Positions 1-8,429 are shown, counted from the first letter of the stretch. The stretch: DNA of 64,000 bases from Bacteroidetes bacterium UBA7674 (GCA_002483105.1 DLHG01000015.1:124001-188000), one strand, 5' to 3'. Notes: generated from the sequence alone by a model not told the origin. Made by a program: numbers and translations.

Positions 1-1755
1 CTTAAAATGATATTCGCTCCGGACGCTGCTGTAAACAGCGAAGAAATGGAAAGGACTATTGAGGTTCTTACAGGTTTCTCCCTGGGTGCTGAAAGTATCG
101 CATTGTTTGCACGTGTGGGTGGTGGTATCTATACCAAAGCTGCCGACGTAGGTGCTGACCTTGTAGGTAAAGTAGAAGCAGGTATCCCTGAAGATGATCC
201 GCGTAATCCTGCTACTATCGCCGATAACGTAGGTGATAACGTAGGTGACGTTGCGGGTATGGGTGCTGATCTTTTCGGTTCTTATGTAGCAACAGTTCTG
301 GCCACAATGGTATTGGGCCGCGAGGTTACAGGTGCCGGTGGCGGTGCGCTTGCTGACGCTTATGAAGGTATGTCTCCTATACTGTTACCTATGCTTATAG
401 CAGGTGGAGGTATCGTGTTATCTATTATCGGTACATGGTTCGTTCGTATTTCTGATAAAGCAGGTGTAAGTGTTTCTGCTGTGCAGAATGCACTGAACAT
501 GGGTAACTGGGGTTCTATAGTTCTTACCGGTGTCCTCGGTTATTTCCTGGCTACAAATATTCTTCCTGAAACAATGGAACTGCGTGGCACTGTATTCAGC
601 AACATGGATGTGTTCTATGCAATACTGGTAGGTCTTGGCGTTGGTACTTTAATGAGTATGATCACTGAGTACTATACTGCTATGGGCAAACGCCCGGTAA
701 TGTCTATCGTTCGCCAGTCTGCTACAGGCCATGCTACTAATATTATTGGTGGTTTGGCGATGGGTATGGAAAGTACTTTCTTACCAATACTTGTTCTTGC
801 AGGTGGTATCTGGGCTTCTTTCGCGGTTGCAGGTTTATACGGTGTGGCTATTGCTGCAGCGGGTATGATGGCTACTACTGCTATGCAGTTGGCTATTGAT
901 GCTTTCGGACCTATCGCGGATAACGCTGGTGGTATCGCTGAAATGAGCGAGCTTCCTAAAGAGGTTCGTGAAAAAACCGACGTGCTGGATGCTGTAGGTA
1001 ACACTACTGCTGCAACAGGTAAAGGTTTCGCTATCGCTTCTGCCGCTCTTACTGCACTCGCTCTATTTGCCGCATACGTTGGTATCGCAGGCATCGATGG
1101 TATTGATATTTATAAGGCTAACGTTCTGGCTTGCCTGTTCGTTGGTGCTATGATACCGTTCATCTTCTCTTCACTGGCTATACGTGCCGTGGGTGAAGCT
1201 GCAATGGCCATGGTGGAAGAAGTTCGCCGCCAGTTCCGTGAGATACCGGGTATCCTTGAAGGTACAGGTAAACCACAGTACGACCGTTGCGTGGCAATCT
1301 CTACTAAAGCTTCCCTTCGCAAAATGGTAATGCCGGGTGCTATCACTATTATCTCTCCATTGGTTATCGGCTTTATGCCGGGCCTTGGTGCAGAAGCATT
1401 GGGTGGCTTCCTTGCAGGTGCTACCGTAAGTGGTGTACTGATGGGCATGTTCCAGAACAACGCCGGTGGTGCATGGGATAACGCTAAGAAATCTTTCGAG
1501 AAAGGTGTGGAAATAAACGGCCAGATCTACTACAAGAAATCTGAACCGCACATGGCATCTGTAACAGGTGACACTGTAGGTGATCCGTTCAAAGACACTT
1601 CAGGTCCTTCTATGAACATCCTTATCAAGCTGATGTCTATCGTTGCGCTGGTTATCGCTCCTACACTTGCCATTAAAGTAAAAGAAGATGCTGCTAAAGC
1701 TCCCATAAAGAAGGAAGTGATAGTTGCTCCGAAAGTAGTAGCAGTTGCTCCTTAG
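1..1755 (+). CDS. hppA: K+-dependent membrane-bound pyrophosphatase, 5' truncated
   Basis: This integral membrane enzyme couples hydrolysis of pyrophosphate to pumping of H+ or Na+ across the inner membrane. The frame is open from base 1, so the N-terminal part lies outside the window. The family signature is seen near the start as DVGADLVGKVE followed by EDDPRNPATIADNVGDNVGD, which holds the Mg-PPi-binding Asp residues. Many hydrophobic helices follow. In the GNTTAATGKGF motif the two diagnostic positions are Ala and Gly, the combination known from K+-dependent enzymes; K+-independent ones carry Lys and Thr. The cytoplasmic GDTVGDPFKDTSGP motif near the C-terminus is intact. A Lys/Ala/Val-rich tail of about 25 residues ends the protein. 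Sequence alone does not settle H+ versus Na+ transport. A strong terminator follows directly. Confidence 0.96.
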   Translation, partial: LKMIFAPDAAVNSEEMERTIEVLTGFSLGAESIALFARVGGGIYTKAADVGADLVGKVEAGIPEDDPRNPATIADNVGDNVGDVAGMGADLFGSYVATVLATMVLGREVTGAGGGALADAYEGMSPILLPMLIAGGGIVLSIIGTWFVRISDKAGVSVSAVQNALNMGNWGSIVLTGVLGYFLATNILPETMELRGTVFSNMDVFYAILVGLGVGTLMSMITEYYTAMGKRPVMSIVRQSATGHATNIIGGLAMGMESTFLPILVLAGGIWASFAVAGLYGVAIAAAGMMATTAMQLAIDAFGPIADNAGGIAEMSELPKEVREKTDVLDAVGNTTAATGKGFAIASAALTALALFAAYVGIAGIDGIDIYKANVLACLFVGAMIPFIFSSLAIRAVGEAAMAMVEEVRRQFREIPGILEGTGKPQYDRCVAISTKASLRKMVMPGAITIISPLVIGFMPGLGAEALGGFLAGATVSGVLMGMFQNNAGGAWDNAKKSFEKGVEINGQIYYKKSEPHMASVTGDTVGDPFKDTSGPSMNILIKLMSIVALVIAPTLAIKVKEDAAKAPIKKEVIVAPKVVAVAP

Positions 1756-1772
1756 TGAATAATTCTGTTTGT

Positions 1773-1806
1773 AAAAAGTCCCGCTCAGTGAGCGGGACTT
1801 TTTTTA
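1773..1806 (+). terminator. Rho-independent terminator after hppA
   Basis: A perfect 15-bp stem (AAAAAGTCCCGCTCA paired with its complement) meets at the centre with almost no loop and runs into a T-tract. It lies 18 bases after the hppA stop codon and just before the 3' end of the opposing gene, so it may work in both directions. Confidence 0.9.
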
Positions 1807-1812
1807 TATGCG

Positions 1813-2322
1813 CTAATACTCGTGATATTTATTACTTACAAAAGCAAACCACTTTAAAAAAACTTGCCTTAATTCATCGAGTTTGTCTTTGGTGATCTTC
1901 GCAGGCGGCATTGAATGAATAAATGCGTCAGTAATGCCATAATCAAAAACCCCACCTTCTATACCTTCTTCTTTAAAAATCAGAAGCGGCATTTTAAGTC
2001 CATAAAGAATCCCGGCTTCTAAATGATTCCAGGGTGTTGGAATCGATATAGGTTTATCTAATCTTCTAGCTTCCTTTGTATTTCTTTTACGAATACCCTT
2101 TTCTACATGTATCTGCTCAAACCCTAATATTATCCCACCATAACAGTGCTTTGCCAAAATGAATACTTCTCTGAGTGGAAGATCTGTAGGGTAGTCTCCC
2201 CTACCTAATGCCCTTGCTTCAAGTTGCAATTCATCAAGGATATTGATGATAACTCGCCTTCTCTTTTCTTGTTCATTTGATAAACTAGTAGGACAAGAAA
2301 CAAACACAGGTATTTTTCTCAT
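1813..2322 (-). CDS. TIR-like / nucleoside 2-deoxyribosyltransferase-like protein
   Basis: No named family is certain. The 169 residues look like one alpha/beta nucleotide-binding domain of the TIR/deoxyribosyltransferase type. A first strand reads IPVFVSCPTSL (residues 4-14). A helix and a strand ending in CYGGIILGFEQ follow (60-70), then PWNHLEAGILYGLKMPLLIF (97-116). The W98-x3-E102 spacing matches the WCxxE motif that carries the catalytic Glu in TIR NADases; a Glu at the same place is used by deoxyribosyltransferases. A longer reading with 20 extra hydrophobic residues is possible from 2382, but the ATG at 2322 starts right before the first fold strand and is preferred. The gene stands alone, convergent with hppA. 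A role in NAD+ or nucleotide cleavage, perhaps in defence, is inference. Confidence 0.6.
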   Translation of the reverse strand: MRKIPVFVSCPTSLSNEQEKRRRVIINILDELQLEARALGRGDYPTDLPLREVFILAKHCYGGIILGFEQIHVEKGIRKRNTKEARRLDKPISIPTPWNHLEAGILYGLKMPLLIFKEEGIEGGVFDYGITDAFIHSMPPAKITKDKLDELRQVFLKWFAFVSNKYHEY

Positions 2323-2632
2323 AGTGATGAATATTAAACAAACTAAAATAACAAAAACCATTGAAAATGTATCTATTGGCAAGGTTTTACTACTATATCA
2401 ATAGGGTGCAGGTTAAGGCATGTTTGTTTTTGTTTGTTATAGAAGCTACAGTCTTTGTTGTCTGCACCCTACTTTTATATATAGCGTCTGTACGCCTGGC
2501 TGTCGGCAGACATTGCTTTCCGTCCTCAGCATGCATTATCAGCGACAAAAGGACATTATTATTAACATTTCTTTTTTCTCCTCCCTACAAAATTGGCAAA
2601 GCATTTGCCTAACTTCCATAAAAAGAAAAAGA
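2323..2632. other. Gene-free divergent intergenic region with a 6-3-6 palindrome
   Basis: This 310-base stretch lies between two divergent genes and I see no convincing gene in it. A 9-bp inverted repeat AGGGTGCAG/CTGCACCCT frames bases 2403-2469. A perfect palindrome GGCAAA-gca-TTTGCC sits at 2595-2609, 23 bases before the downstream ATG, where an operator would be expected. Confidence 0.5.
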
Positions 2633-3025
2633 ATGAAGAAGATATTCATGATGGCTGCCTTGCTGATAGGCACGTATACACTTACTGTAGCGCAAACCCG
2701 TGAAAGGAAAGCCCCATCGTCAAAAGAAGCACAAGCGGAAAACCAGGCGACCAGGATGCAGGAGATGCTCAAGTTGACTGCGAAGCAGAAGGCAAAGGTC
2801 TATGAGGTGAATATGGACTACCTGAAAAAAATGGAAACTGCCCGTGCTGATAAAAGTATAAAAATACAAGACATACATGCCGAAAGAAACAACAAGTTAA
2901 AAAGCATCCTGACCAATGAACAATACATGCAATGGAGAGGAAACAATAAACCGGGAATAAGAGGTGGCCAGGATCGCAAAGCAAAATTGGGAGAACCGCA
3001 AGAAAAGAACAAGTCAGTAAACTAA
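2633..3025 (+). CDS. Small secreted basic protein, Spy/CpxP-like in composition
   Basis: The product has 130 residues and begins with a clear signal peptide (MKKIFMMAALLIGTYTLTVAQ), so it should reach the periplasm or beyond. The mature part is highly charged and helical, with LKLTAKQKAKVYEVNMDYLKKME in the middle and LKSILTNEQYMQW after it. That layout of two helical segments with a conserved LT-xxQ turn resembles small periplasmic proteins of the Spy/CpxP or DUF4890 type; this is a resemblance only. The C-terminus is Gly/Lys/Asn-rich and probably disordered. The frame is open upstream to 2420, but the ATG at 2633 followed at once by a signal peptide decides the start. A palindrome upstream may be an operator. 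Confidence 0.7.
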   Translation: MKKIFMMAALLIGTYTLTVAQTRERKAPSSKEAQAENQATRMQEMLKLTAKQKAKVYEVNMDYLKKMETARADKSIKIQDIHAERNNKLKSILTNEQYMQWRGNNKPGIRGGQDRKAKLGEPQEKNKSVN

Positions 3026-3058
3026 AAAAAAAGAGTGCTAAATAGCACTCTTTTTTTT
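3022..3058 (+). terminator. Terminator after the small secreted protein gene
   Basis: The stem AAGAGTGCTA/TAGCACTCTT has a 2-base loop and is flanked by an A-tract on the left and a T-tract on the right, so it can serve both this gene and the convergent glycosyltransferase gene. Confidence 0.88.
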
Positions 3059-3081
3059 GTTTAATCTTAATGCGAAATAGG

Positions 3082-3822
3082 CTAATTATACAACTTACTC
3101 TTCACCACACCCAGCTTATGCAGCCAGTGCACGAATGATACTCGCAGCACTCCTCTTCCGTACTTCATACTTCGGGTAAAGTTGATACTTGAGGCTTCTT
3201 CAAAGTATTTCGTCGGGCAGGTAACCTCACCTATCTCAAATTTCTTCATCACTATCTGCGATATCATCTCGTTGTCAAAAACGAAATCATCGCTGTTGTG
3301 GGTAAAATCTATAGCGCGTATCACCTCAGCACTAAAGGCGCGATAACCCGTATGATATTCACTCAGTTTCTGCCCTATCATGATGTTCTCAAACAAGGTA
3401 AGAAAACGGTTAGCTATGTACTTATACATCGGCATACCACCTTTCAAGGCGCCATTGCCCAGTATCCTCGATGCCAGCACCACAGGATATACCTCATATG
3501 CTATTATAGAGGACATAGCATGTATCAGCTTAGGGGTGTATTGGTAGTCAGGGTGCAACATTATCACAATATCTGCTCCTATCTCCAGGGCTTTTTTATA
3601 GCAGCTTTTCTGGTTACCGCCATAGCCTGTATTTACCTCATGCTTAATTATATGCTTTATACCCAGCTTCTGTCCTACTTGTACGGTATCGTCCGGGCTG
3701 TTATCGTCCACCAACACCACGTCATCCACTATATCAAAGGGTATCTCTTTATAAGTACGTTCGATTGTGCGCGCTGCTTTGTATGCAGGTAATACAACAA
3801 CTATTTTCTTTCCGTTCAGCAT
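3082..3822 (-). CDS. Family 2 glycosyltransferase, dolichyl-phosphate-sugar synthase-like
   Basis: A GT-A fold enzyme of 246 residues that should move a sugar from a nucleotide donor to a lipid phosphate or glycan at the cytoplasmic face. The start VVVLPAYKAARTIERTYKEIP and VVLVDDNSPDDT are the typical nucleotide-binding strands. NTGYGGNQKSCYKKALEIGADIVIMLHPDYQYTP holds the conserved Asp region that coordinates metal and nucleotide. There are no C-terminal membrane helices, so it is of the short soluble DPM1 or UDP-glucose type and not the polytopic type. It lies away from the polysaccharide locus at 37-53 kb. The upstream side carries AT-rich and 8-bp-period repeats. Donor and acceptor cannot be read from the sequence. 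Confidence 0.88.
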   Translation of the reverse strand: MLNGKKIVVVLPAYKAARTIERTYKEIPFDIVDDVVLVDDNSPDDTVQVGQKLGIKHIIKHEVNTGYGGNQKSCYKKALEIGADIVIMLHPDYQYTPKLIHAMSSIIAYEVYPVVLASRILGNGALKGGMPMYKYIANRFLTLFENIMIGQKLSEYHTGYRAFSAEVIRAIDFTHNSDDFVFDNEMISQIVMKKFEIGEVTCPTKYFEEASSINFTRSMKYGRGVLRVSFVHWLHKLGVVKSKLYN

Positions 3823-3828
3823 GTATAA

Positions 3829-3858
3829 TTCAAAAGTAAAAAGTCAAAAATCAAAAAC
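3829..3858. repeat. AT-rich TTCAAAAGTAAAAA-type leader repeat, copy 1
   Basis: The sequence TTCAAAAGTAAAAAGTCAAAA and its extension lies 7 bases before the start codon of the minus-strand glycosyltransferase gene. Closely similar stretches precede two other minus-strand genes, at 54571 and 59780. Confidence 0.7.
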
Positions 3859-3890
3859 GAAGCATAACTGATATTATTTCCATATTGACC

Positions 3891-3922
3891 TATCAACTAA
3901 TCAACCAGTCAACTTATCAACC
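3891..3922. repeat. 8-bp-period repeat NNTCAACY, four units
   Basis: Four octamers follow each other without gaps: TATCAACT, AATCAACC, AGTCAACT, TATCAACC. The block ends 6 bases before the stop codon of the minus-strand thioesterase gene. The same repeat type recurs at 34706-34737. Confidence 0.8.
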
Positions 3923-3927
3923 TAACC

Positions 3928-4410
3928 CTAACTAGCTACAGGAAACTCACCATCAGCAGGCTTCATTCCTGTTACTATCAGGTTGCTACTCGCTTTACCC
4001 AGCAGTGTACCATCCATATTCTCGATCTTGCATTCAACGTGTATGATCTTCTTACCTGCACGAACGATGTTAGCACTAGCCCTAAGCCTTTCGCCCTGCT
4101 TAATGGCATACAGGAAGTCAACATTCAGGTTCAGTGAGGTATAGTTGGCGTTCATATCCAGACTCACTACCGCCCAGCCAATCACTTCATCCATCACCAA
4201 TGCCATCATGCCGCCATGTATATGTCCGTAAGGGTTGGTCATTTCCGGGCGCACTTCCAACGACATTGTCGCGCTGCCCTTCTCTATCTTCTCCAAGGTG
4301 AACTGTAGCCAGTTACCCGCCGGTGAGCGGGAATCAGTTACCAGCTTCCCTTCAAAATGCTGCTTTATGTATTCTAAAATACCTCCTGCCGGAATGTCTT
4401 TGTATCCCAT
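3928..4410 (-). CDS. PaaI-type hotdog-fold acyl-CoA thioesterase
   Basis: A cytoplasmic single-hotdog protein of 160 residues, expected to hydrolyse acyl-CoA or aryl-CoA thioesters. The family core motif is seen as GHIHGGMMALVMDEVIGWAVV, where HGG begins the central helix and the Asp is in the usual catalytic place. The strands NLNVDFLYAIKQGERLRASANIVRAGKKIIHVECKI match the second half of the fold. Length is normal for the PaaI/YigI group. It begins one base after the stop codon of the YdeI-like gene, so the two are almost certainly one transcript. The physiological substrate is not indicated by the neighbours. Confidence 0.88.
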   Translation of the reverse strand: MGYKDIPAGGILEYIKQHFEGKLVTDSRSPAGNWLQFTLEKIEKGSATMSLEVRPEMTNPYGHIHGGMMALVMDEVIGWAVVSLDMNANYTSLNLNVDFLYAIKQGERLRASANIVRAGKKIIHVECKIENMDGTLLGKASSNLIVTGMKPADGEFPVAS

Positions 4411-4411
4411 A

Positions 4412-5068
4412 CTATTTCTTTTTCTTAGCTGCTTTTAATTGTTTTTCTTCTTTCATTTTGAAAAGAGTAATTATCATTTTATCTATCCTTCTTACTCTTG
4501 TTTCCGGTTTCTTAGCATCTGCTAAAGCCTCAATATTTTCCCGCTGGTGAGAAAAAGACATAGAGTAGAAGAATTGTTCCAATCCTTTAAACTCTTTCAT
4601 AGCCTTTACCGCGTCCTTGGGTAATGTTGCCGTGCGGTTCACATAGTCTACACCTTCTGTCTTGCGTTCCTCCATGGGTATCCATGTGCTGACCTTATTC
4701 GGGTCTTTCTTTTTGAACCGCATTCCGCTCCAGGTCTCATCTATTGCCGCAGAGGCTACGCCCTCAAACTTCGTGAACAGGTACTCCCATACTTTATCCC
4801 TGTGCAGGTCACCTTCCAGCTTCGAACCCTTTTTGGGATAACCTACCCATATTACGCTTTGCGGGCTCACACGCTCCTCTATCTTATCAACCAGGGCATT
4901 CAGCCTAATACTGTCCCCGGCAAAGAGGATGATCTGCTCTATAGGGGTTTTACCAGCCAGCTTGGTCTTCAGTTCGGCCTCCTCAAAAAGAGGCACCACC
5001 TCTTCCGGGGCATTGATGAACCACAAGGGCTTTTCAGTATCTATCCTGAATTTCTTAATAAAGCTCAT
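4412..5068 (-). CDS. YdeI/OmpD-associated family protein
   Basis: A 218-residue cytoplasmic protein. The C-terminal third, FSHQRENIEALADAKKPETRVRRIDKMI, matches the YdeI/OmpD-associated domain, which has a conserved helical segment ending in TRxRRIxKMI. The N-terminal half (IEQIILFAGDSIRLNALVDKI then SVIWVGYPKKGS) looks like a small alpha/beta domain of the DUF3052 type. Members are linked to bacteriocin or peptide resistance in some bacteria, but the biochemical role is unknown. A start at 5104 would add 12 hydrophobic residues; the ATG at 5068 gives the usual N-terminus and is chosen. It is the first gene of a pair with the thioesterase. Confidence 0.8.
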   Translation of the reverse strand: MSFIKKFRIDTEKPLWFINAPEEVVPLFEEAELKTKLAGKTPIEQIILFAGDSIRLNALVDKIEERVSPQSVIWVGYPKKGSKLEGDLHRDKVWEYLFTKFEGVASAAIDETWSGMRFKKKDPNKVSTWIPMEERKTEGVDYVNRTATLPKDAVKAMKEFKGLEQFFYSMSFSHQRENIEALADAKKPETRVRRIDKMIITLFKMKEEKQLKAAKKKK

Positions 5069-5205
5069 AATATATAGAGGGGGCAAAGGTAAGACTAATG
5101 CCAAAAAGCCGCTACTGATAATAATGAAGCGCCCGCAAACATGATAAATTAGACAAATTTTTATTCTTTAACAGTACCCCTCTTTCAACATACAGTTATA
5201 TGCAT

Positions 5206-5213
5206 TAGGTTTG
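5206..5213 (+). promoter_or_regulatory. Candidate -7 element of the oxyR promoter
   Basis: TAGGTTTG matches the Bacteroidota -7 consensus TAnnTTTG and ends 18 bases before the oxyR ATG. No exact -33 TTTG is seen at the usual 19-base spacing, so the assignment is tentative. Confidence 0.5.
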
Positions 5214-5231
5214 CATAGCAATTGACGAACT

Positions 5232-6188
5232 ATGACAATCACACAACTAGAATATGTAGTGGCTGTAGCCACCTACAAGAGCTTCGTTGCCGCAGCTGAA
5301 AAGTGTTTTGTAACACAACCTACGCTCAGCATGCAGATACAGAAGTTAGAAGACGAACTGGGCATCAGGCTTTTCGACCGCAATAAGCACCCCATTGCAA
5401 TTACTGAAATGGGAGTCGCTATTGTAGAGCAGGCAAAGTCTATACTTTCCGAGTGCAACAAGATACAGGAACTCATACAAGACCAACAGGAAAGCCTCAG
5501 CGGCAGATTCAAGCTGGCAGTTATCCCAACCGTTGCGCCTTATATACTGCCTACCTTACTGGAAAAGTATGCTACCAAAAATCCGGGCGTACAATTGTAT
5601 GTAAAGGAAATGGAGACCAACCAGATCATAAAGGCACTCCGCAACAATGAAATTGATGCGGGCCTGGTGAGCACTCCGCTTGAAGAGAATGGGATTAAGG
5701 AATATCCATTGTTCTACGAACCATTTGTTGGTTATTTCTCTGAAGGAGAACCTGCATTAAAGAAGAGACTCATCGCTCCTTCTGATATAGAACTGGAACG
5801 CATCTGGATGCTGAATGAAGGTCACTGCATGCGCAACCAGATCATCAATCTTTGCAGCGACCAGGTACAAAAATTACAGGCCGACAGGAAATACCGCTAC
5901 GAGTCCAGCAACGTAGAAACACTACGCAAGATGGTAGATAAGAATGGTGGAATGACCATACTGCCTGAACTGGCTACTGTGGAATTCTACGAAGACCAGA
6001 TGGAACGTATTCGTTACTTCGAAGAAGTAGAGCCTGTGCGTGAGATCAGCCTTGTGACAAACGATTACTTCGTCCGCAAGCGCTTACTTCAAAGCCTGAT
6101 GGATGAGATACTGGATATGATACCTGAGAAGATGAGGGTACAAAAGAAGAACAGGAAAGTACTGCGTATTCAGTCTGCTAAACTGTAG
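5232..6188 (+). CDS. oxyR: Peroxide-sensing LysR-family regulator OxyR
   Basis: A 318-residue LysR-type regulator that senses H2O2 through a disulfide and activates antioxidant genes. The N-terminal winged helix-turn-helix is MTITQLEYVVAVATYKSF through LSMQIQKLEDELGIRLFDR (residues 1-50). The effector domain contains the OxyR hallmark EGHCMRNQIINLC, with cysteines at residues 199 and 208, the same numbers and spacing as the two sensing cysteines of E. coli OxyR. No catalase or peroxiredoxin gene is adjacent, so its targets lie elsewhere. A basic tail of about 20 residues extends the C-terminus. The last 11 bases overlap the convergent methyltransferase-like gene. Confidence 0.95.
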   Translation: MTITQLEYVVAVATYKSFVAAAEKCFVTQPTLSMQIQKLEDELGIRLFDRNKHPIAITEMGVAIVEQAKSILSECNKIQELIQDQQESLSGRFKLAVIPTVAPYILPTLLEKYATKNPGVQLYVKEMETNQIIKALRNNEIDAGLVSTPLEENGIKEYPLFYEPFVGYFSEGEPALKKRLIAPSDIELERIWMLNEGHCMRNQIINLCSDQVQKLQADRKYRYESSNVETLRKMVDKNGGMTILPELATVEFYEDQMERIRYFEEVEPVREISLVTNDYFVRKRLLQSLMDEILDMIPEKMRVQKKNRKVLRIQSAKL

Positions 6189-6828
6189 CAACTATTACGC
6201 GGTTGATACCGTTTTTGATAACGGTATTTTTCGGAAACACTTCATCAAGTACTTTTTTGAAGTTGCTCCACTGTTCATCTTCTCCAATGATATAATTCAA
6301 TACAAAATTGCCACCTGCATTTATATGCAAGTGGCAATTTTGCATAAACGATTTTGTAGTAATAAAGTCAGGTACAACCCTTCCTTTAAAAACATCCACT
6401 ATCAGCAGGTCATACTTGTTGTTATCTGTATTCAGGTAGTACATTGCGTCTCCCTGCTTCATTTTTAAATCCCCATCATAAGGCGGCATTAATTCCTTCG
6501 CCCATTCAAGTACCAATGGGTCATTATCTACCAAAGTAAAATCCGGGTGATATCCCATCGTGCGCACGATATCTACTGCACTGCCCAAAGCAGCACCCAA
6601 CACCAATACATTCTTTACATGTGGTAATTCTCTTTTAAGCGCTTTATATGCGGTAAGGAGAGGAGTGTACTTATCACCATCCGAATAAATAGCATCGCTT
6701 GTGGCAAGCTGCCAATGACCCTTAGAGAGGAGCAATTCCAGCTCAGGATTTACATCAGTCTCCTTGGCGCCCTTTATCCAAACTGGGTGTAGATAACTAA
6801 GCAGTCTTTTATAAAGCGGTACTTTCAA
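6178..6828 (-). CDS. Spermidine synthase-like methyltransferase-fold protein
   Basis: A 216-residue protein with the Rossmann fold of spermidine synthases and SAM methyltransferases. The nucleotide-binding strand VLVLGAALGSAVDIVRTMGYHPDFTLVDNDPLVLEWAKEL holds the glycine loop and the acidic residue at the end of the second strand. KYDLLIVDVFKGRVVPDFITTKSFMQ corresponds to the strand and gate region where spermidine synthases carry the catalytic Asp. It is shorter than true spermidine synthases (about 280 residues) and lacks their N-terminal beta domain, so aminopropyl transfer is doubtful. It starts three bases after the stop of the M48 protease gene and is the last gene of that unit. Confidence 0.7.
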   Translation of the reverse strand: MKVPLYKRLLSYLHPVWIKGAKETDVNPELELLLSKGHWQLATSDAIYSDGDKYTPLLTAYKALKRELPHVKNVLVLGAALGSAVDIVRTMGYHPDFTLVDNDPLVLEWAKELMPPYDGDLKMKQGDAMYYLNTDNNKYDLLIVDVFKGRVVPDFITTKSFMQNCHLHINAGGNFVLNYIIGEDEQWSNFKKVLDEVFPKNTVIKNGINRVIVATV

Positions 6829-6831
6829 TTA

Positions 6832-7635
6832 CTATTGCGGTTTGTAATATTGTTTTGCCTTCGGTAAATTCTTTTGTATGTTCTTTATCCGTGTAGCATC
6901 ACTTGGATGCGTACTTGCCCACTCTGCGGGTTTTGCGCCACCTTTTGCTGCCATACGCTGCCAGAAAGATACAGCTTCGTCAGGATTATATCCAGCCATC
7001 GCCATGATTATCAGGCCTATTTCATCTGCTTCACTTTCATGGCTACGTGAATAGGGTAGAATAAACAGGTAATTACTCCCTATGCCGTAAATACCATTAT
7101 ATATCTGTTTTGTTTGTTCCGGCTTTTGAGATAAAGCTTCAGACAGCACTAAACCACCTACTTGTTGCGCCAACTGTTGACTCATACGTTCGTTACCATG
7201 ACGGGAAACAGCATGTGCTATCTCATGGCCTAATACAGCTGCCAATCCTCCTTCCGTTTGCGTGAGAGGTAATATACCACTATAAACCACCACTTTACCG
7301 CCAGGCATACACCATGCATTAGGTTCAGGATTGTTTACCAGGTTGAACTGCCATTGGTAGCCGCTAATGGCATCAGCCTTACCTACACTAGCGAGGTACT
7401 GTTGTGTAGCGGTTGCTAATCTGTTGCCTACACGTGTTACCATTCCTGATTCTGCACCGCCTTGTACCGGTTTATTACTTGCCAGGAAGGAACTATACTC
7501 AGTGGTCGCCATACTTCTCATTTCCGATTCAGGCACTACGTTTAGCGATTTACGGCCTGTTATAGGATTAGTAAAGCATGCAGAAAGAATGCTACAGGCA
7601 ACTATGACAGTCGAAACTAAAAACAGCTTTTTCAT
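6832..7635 (-). CDS. M48-family zinc metalloprotease lipoprotein (LoiP/BepA-like)
   Basis: A 267-residue peptidase with a lipoprotein signal: the hydrophobic leader ends in ILSAC, so Cys20 should be lipidated and the protein held at the periplasmic face of a membrane. The zinc motif HEIAH is at residues 137-141, and the third ligand region HESEADEIGL begins at residue 199, as expected for M48. The size and the missing transmembrane helices fit the periplasmic LoiP/YggG group, which takes part in envelope protein quality control, and not HtpX. It is followed after three bases by the spermidine-synthase-like gene and preceded by plsY. Confidence 0.92.
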   Translation of the reverse strand: MKKLFLVSTVIVACSILSACFTNPITGRKSLNVVPESEMRSMATTEYSSFLASNKPVQGGAESGMVTRVGNRLATATQQYLASVGKADAISGYQWQFNLVNNPEPNAWCMPGGKVVVYSGILPLTQTEGGLAAVLGHEIAHAVSRHGNERMSQQLAQQVGGLVLSEALSQKPEQTKQIYNGIYGIGSNYLFILPYSRSHESEADEIGLIIMAMAGYNPDEAVSFWQRMAAKGGAKPAEWASTHPSDATRIKNIQKNLPKAKQYYKPQ

Positions 7636-7696
7636 ATACAGTTCATTTTTGCTAACTGTACCATAAAAAGTATTATGCCAATAAAGGAAGTATTAA

Positions 7697-8338
7697 TTAC
7701 TCTTCGTCGCGGCGGAAGCGGCGCTTACGGAACATCGCTACTTTGCTTTCACTACCTGTTATCAGGCGGTTGATGTTCTTGTGATGCGTGAGTACAACTA
7801 GTATGGCCGTTGCTATGGCAAATACACGATAGCTGACTTCCGGCTCATTGAAAATGAAGAGAATAAATAAAGGAAATGCGATACTCGCACTGATAGAACT
7901 AAGAGAAACATAACGGGTAAGATACAACATCAGGAAGAAGACGCCTATCAGGCCAACTGCTACCAGCGGTTGTATAGACAGTATCATACCAAACAGCGTT
8001 GCAATACCCTTACCACCCCTGAAGTCAGCCCATATAGGGAAGATATGCCCCACTACTGCTGCCAGCCCGAGGAACACCTGTAGGTTCACGATGGCTTCAC
8101 TGCTCCACGAAAAAGATGATAAAAGGGAAAGCTTAACTGCGATGAAGCCTTTCAGCATATCTACCAGCATTACACCAGCTCCGGCTTTTTTGCCTAATAC
8201 CCTGAACGCATTGGTTGCTCCTGCATTACCGCTGCCATGTTCACGAATATCAATACCATATATTTTTTTACTTACCCAAACGGCAGTAGGTATAGAACCA
8301 ACCAGGTAAGCTAGAATAATCAGTATTGCTTGATCCAT
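7697..8338 (-). CDS. plsY: Acyl-phosphate:glycerol-3-phosphate acyltransferase PlsY
   Basis: An integral membrane enzyme of 213 residues that makes lysophosphatidic acid from acyl-phosphate and glycerol 3-phosphate, the first acyl transfer in phospholipid synthesis. The family motifs are intact: GSIPTAVW near residue 15, the glycine-rich phosphate loop GSGNAGATNAFRVLGKKAG, and FRGGKGIAT. Several hydrophobic helices alternate with these loops. The C-terminus is very basic (KVAMFRKRRFRRDEE). It lies between prmA and the M48 protease on the same strand, with gaps of 60-90 bases that allow either one operon or separate promoters. Confidence 0.96.
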   Translation of the reverse strand: MDQAILIILAYLVGSIPTAVWVSKKIYGIDIREHGSGNAGATNAFRVLGKKAGAGVMLVDMLKGFIAVKLSLLSSFSWSSEAIVNLQVFLGLAAVVGHIFPIWADFRGGKGIATLFGMILSIQPLVAVGLIGVFFLMLYLTRYVSLSSISASIAFPLFILFIFNEPEVSYRVFAIATAILVVLTHHKNINRLITGSESKVAMFRKRRFRRDEE

Positions 8339-8429
8339 CCGTTATTTCGGTTTTTTACGAAGTAGCAAATTTAGATTTTACAAGGCGTAAAACCTAATGC
8401 TGGGTTAAGCTTTTATTAACATCTGATTC

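Noticed and set aside
1171..1551. 126-codon antisense frame within hppA
   Set aside because: It is a shadow of a highly conserved gene on the opposite strand, with Cys/His-rich composition that follows from it.
2361..2612. 83-codon frame on the plus strand upstream of the small secreted gene
   Set aside because: It overlaps the divergent start region, has no domain, and the composition fits non-coding AT-rich sequence.
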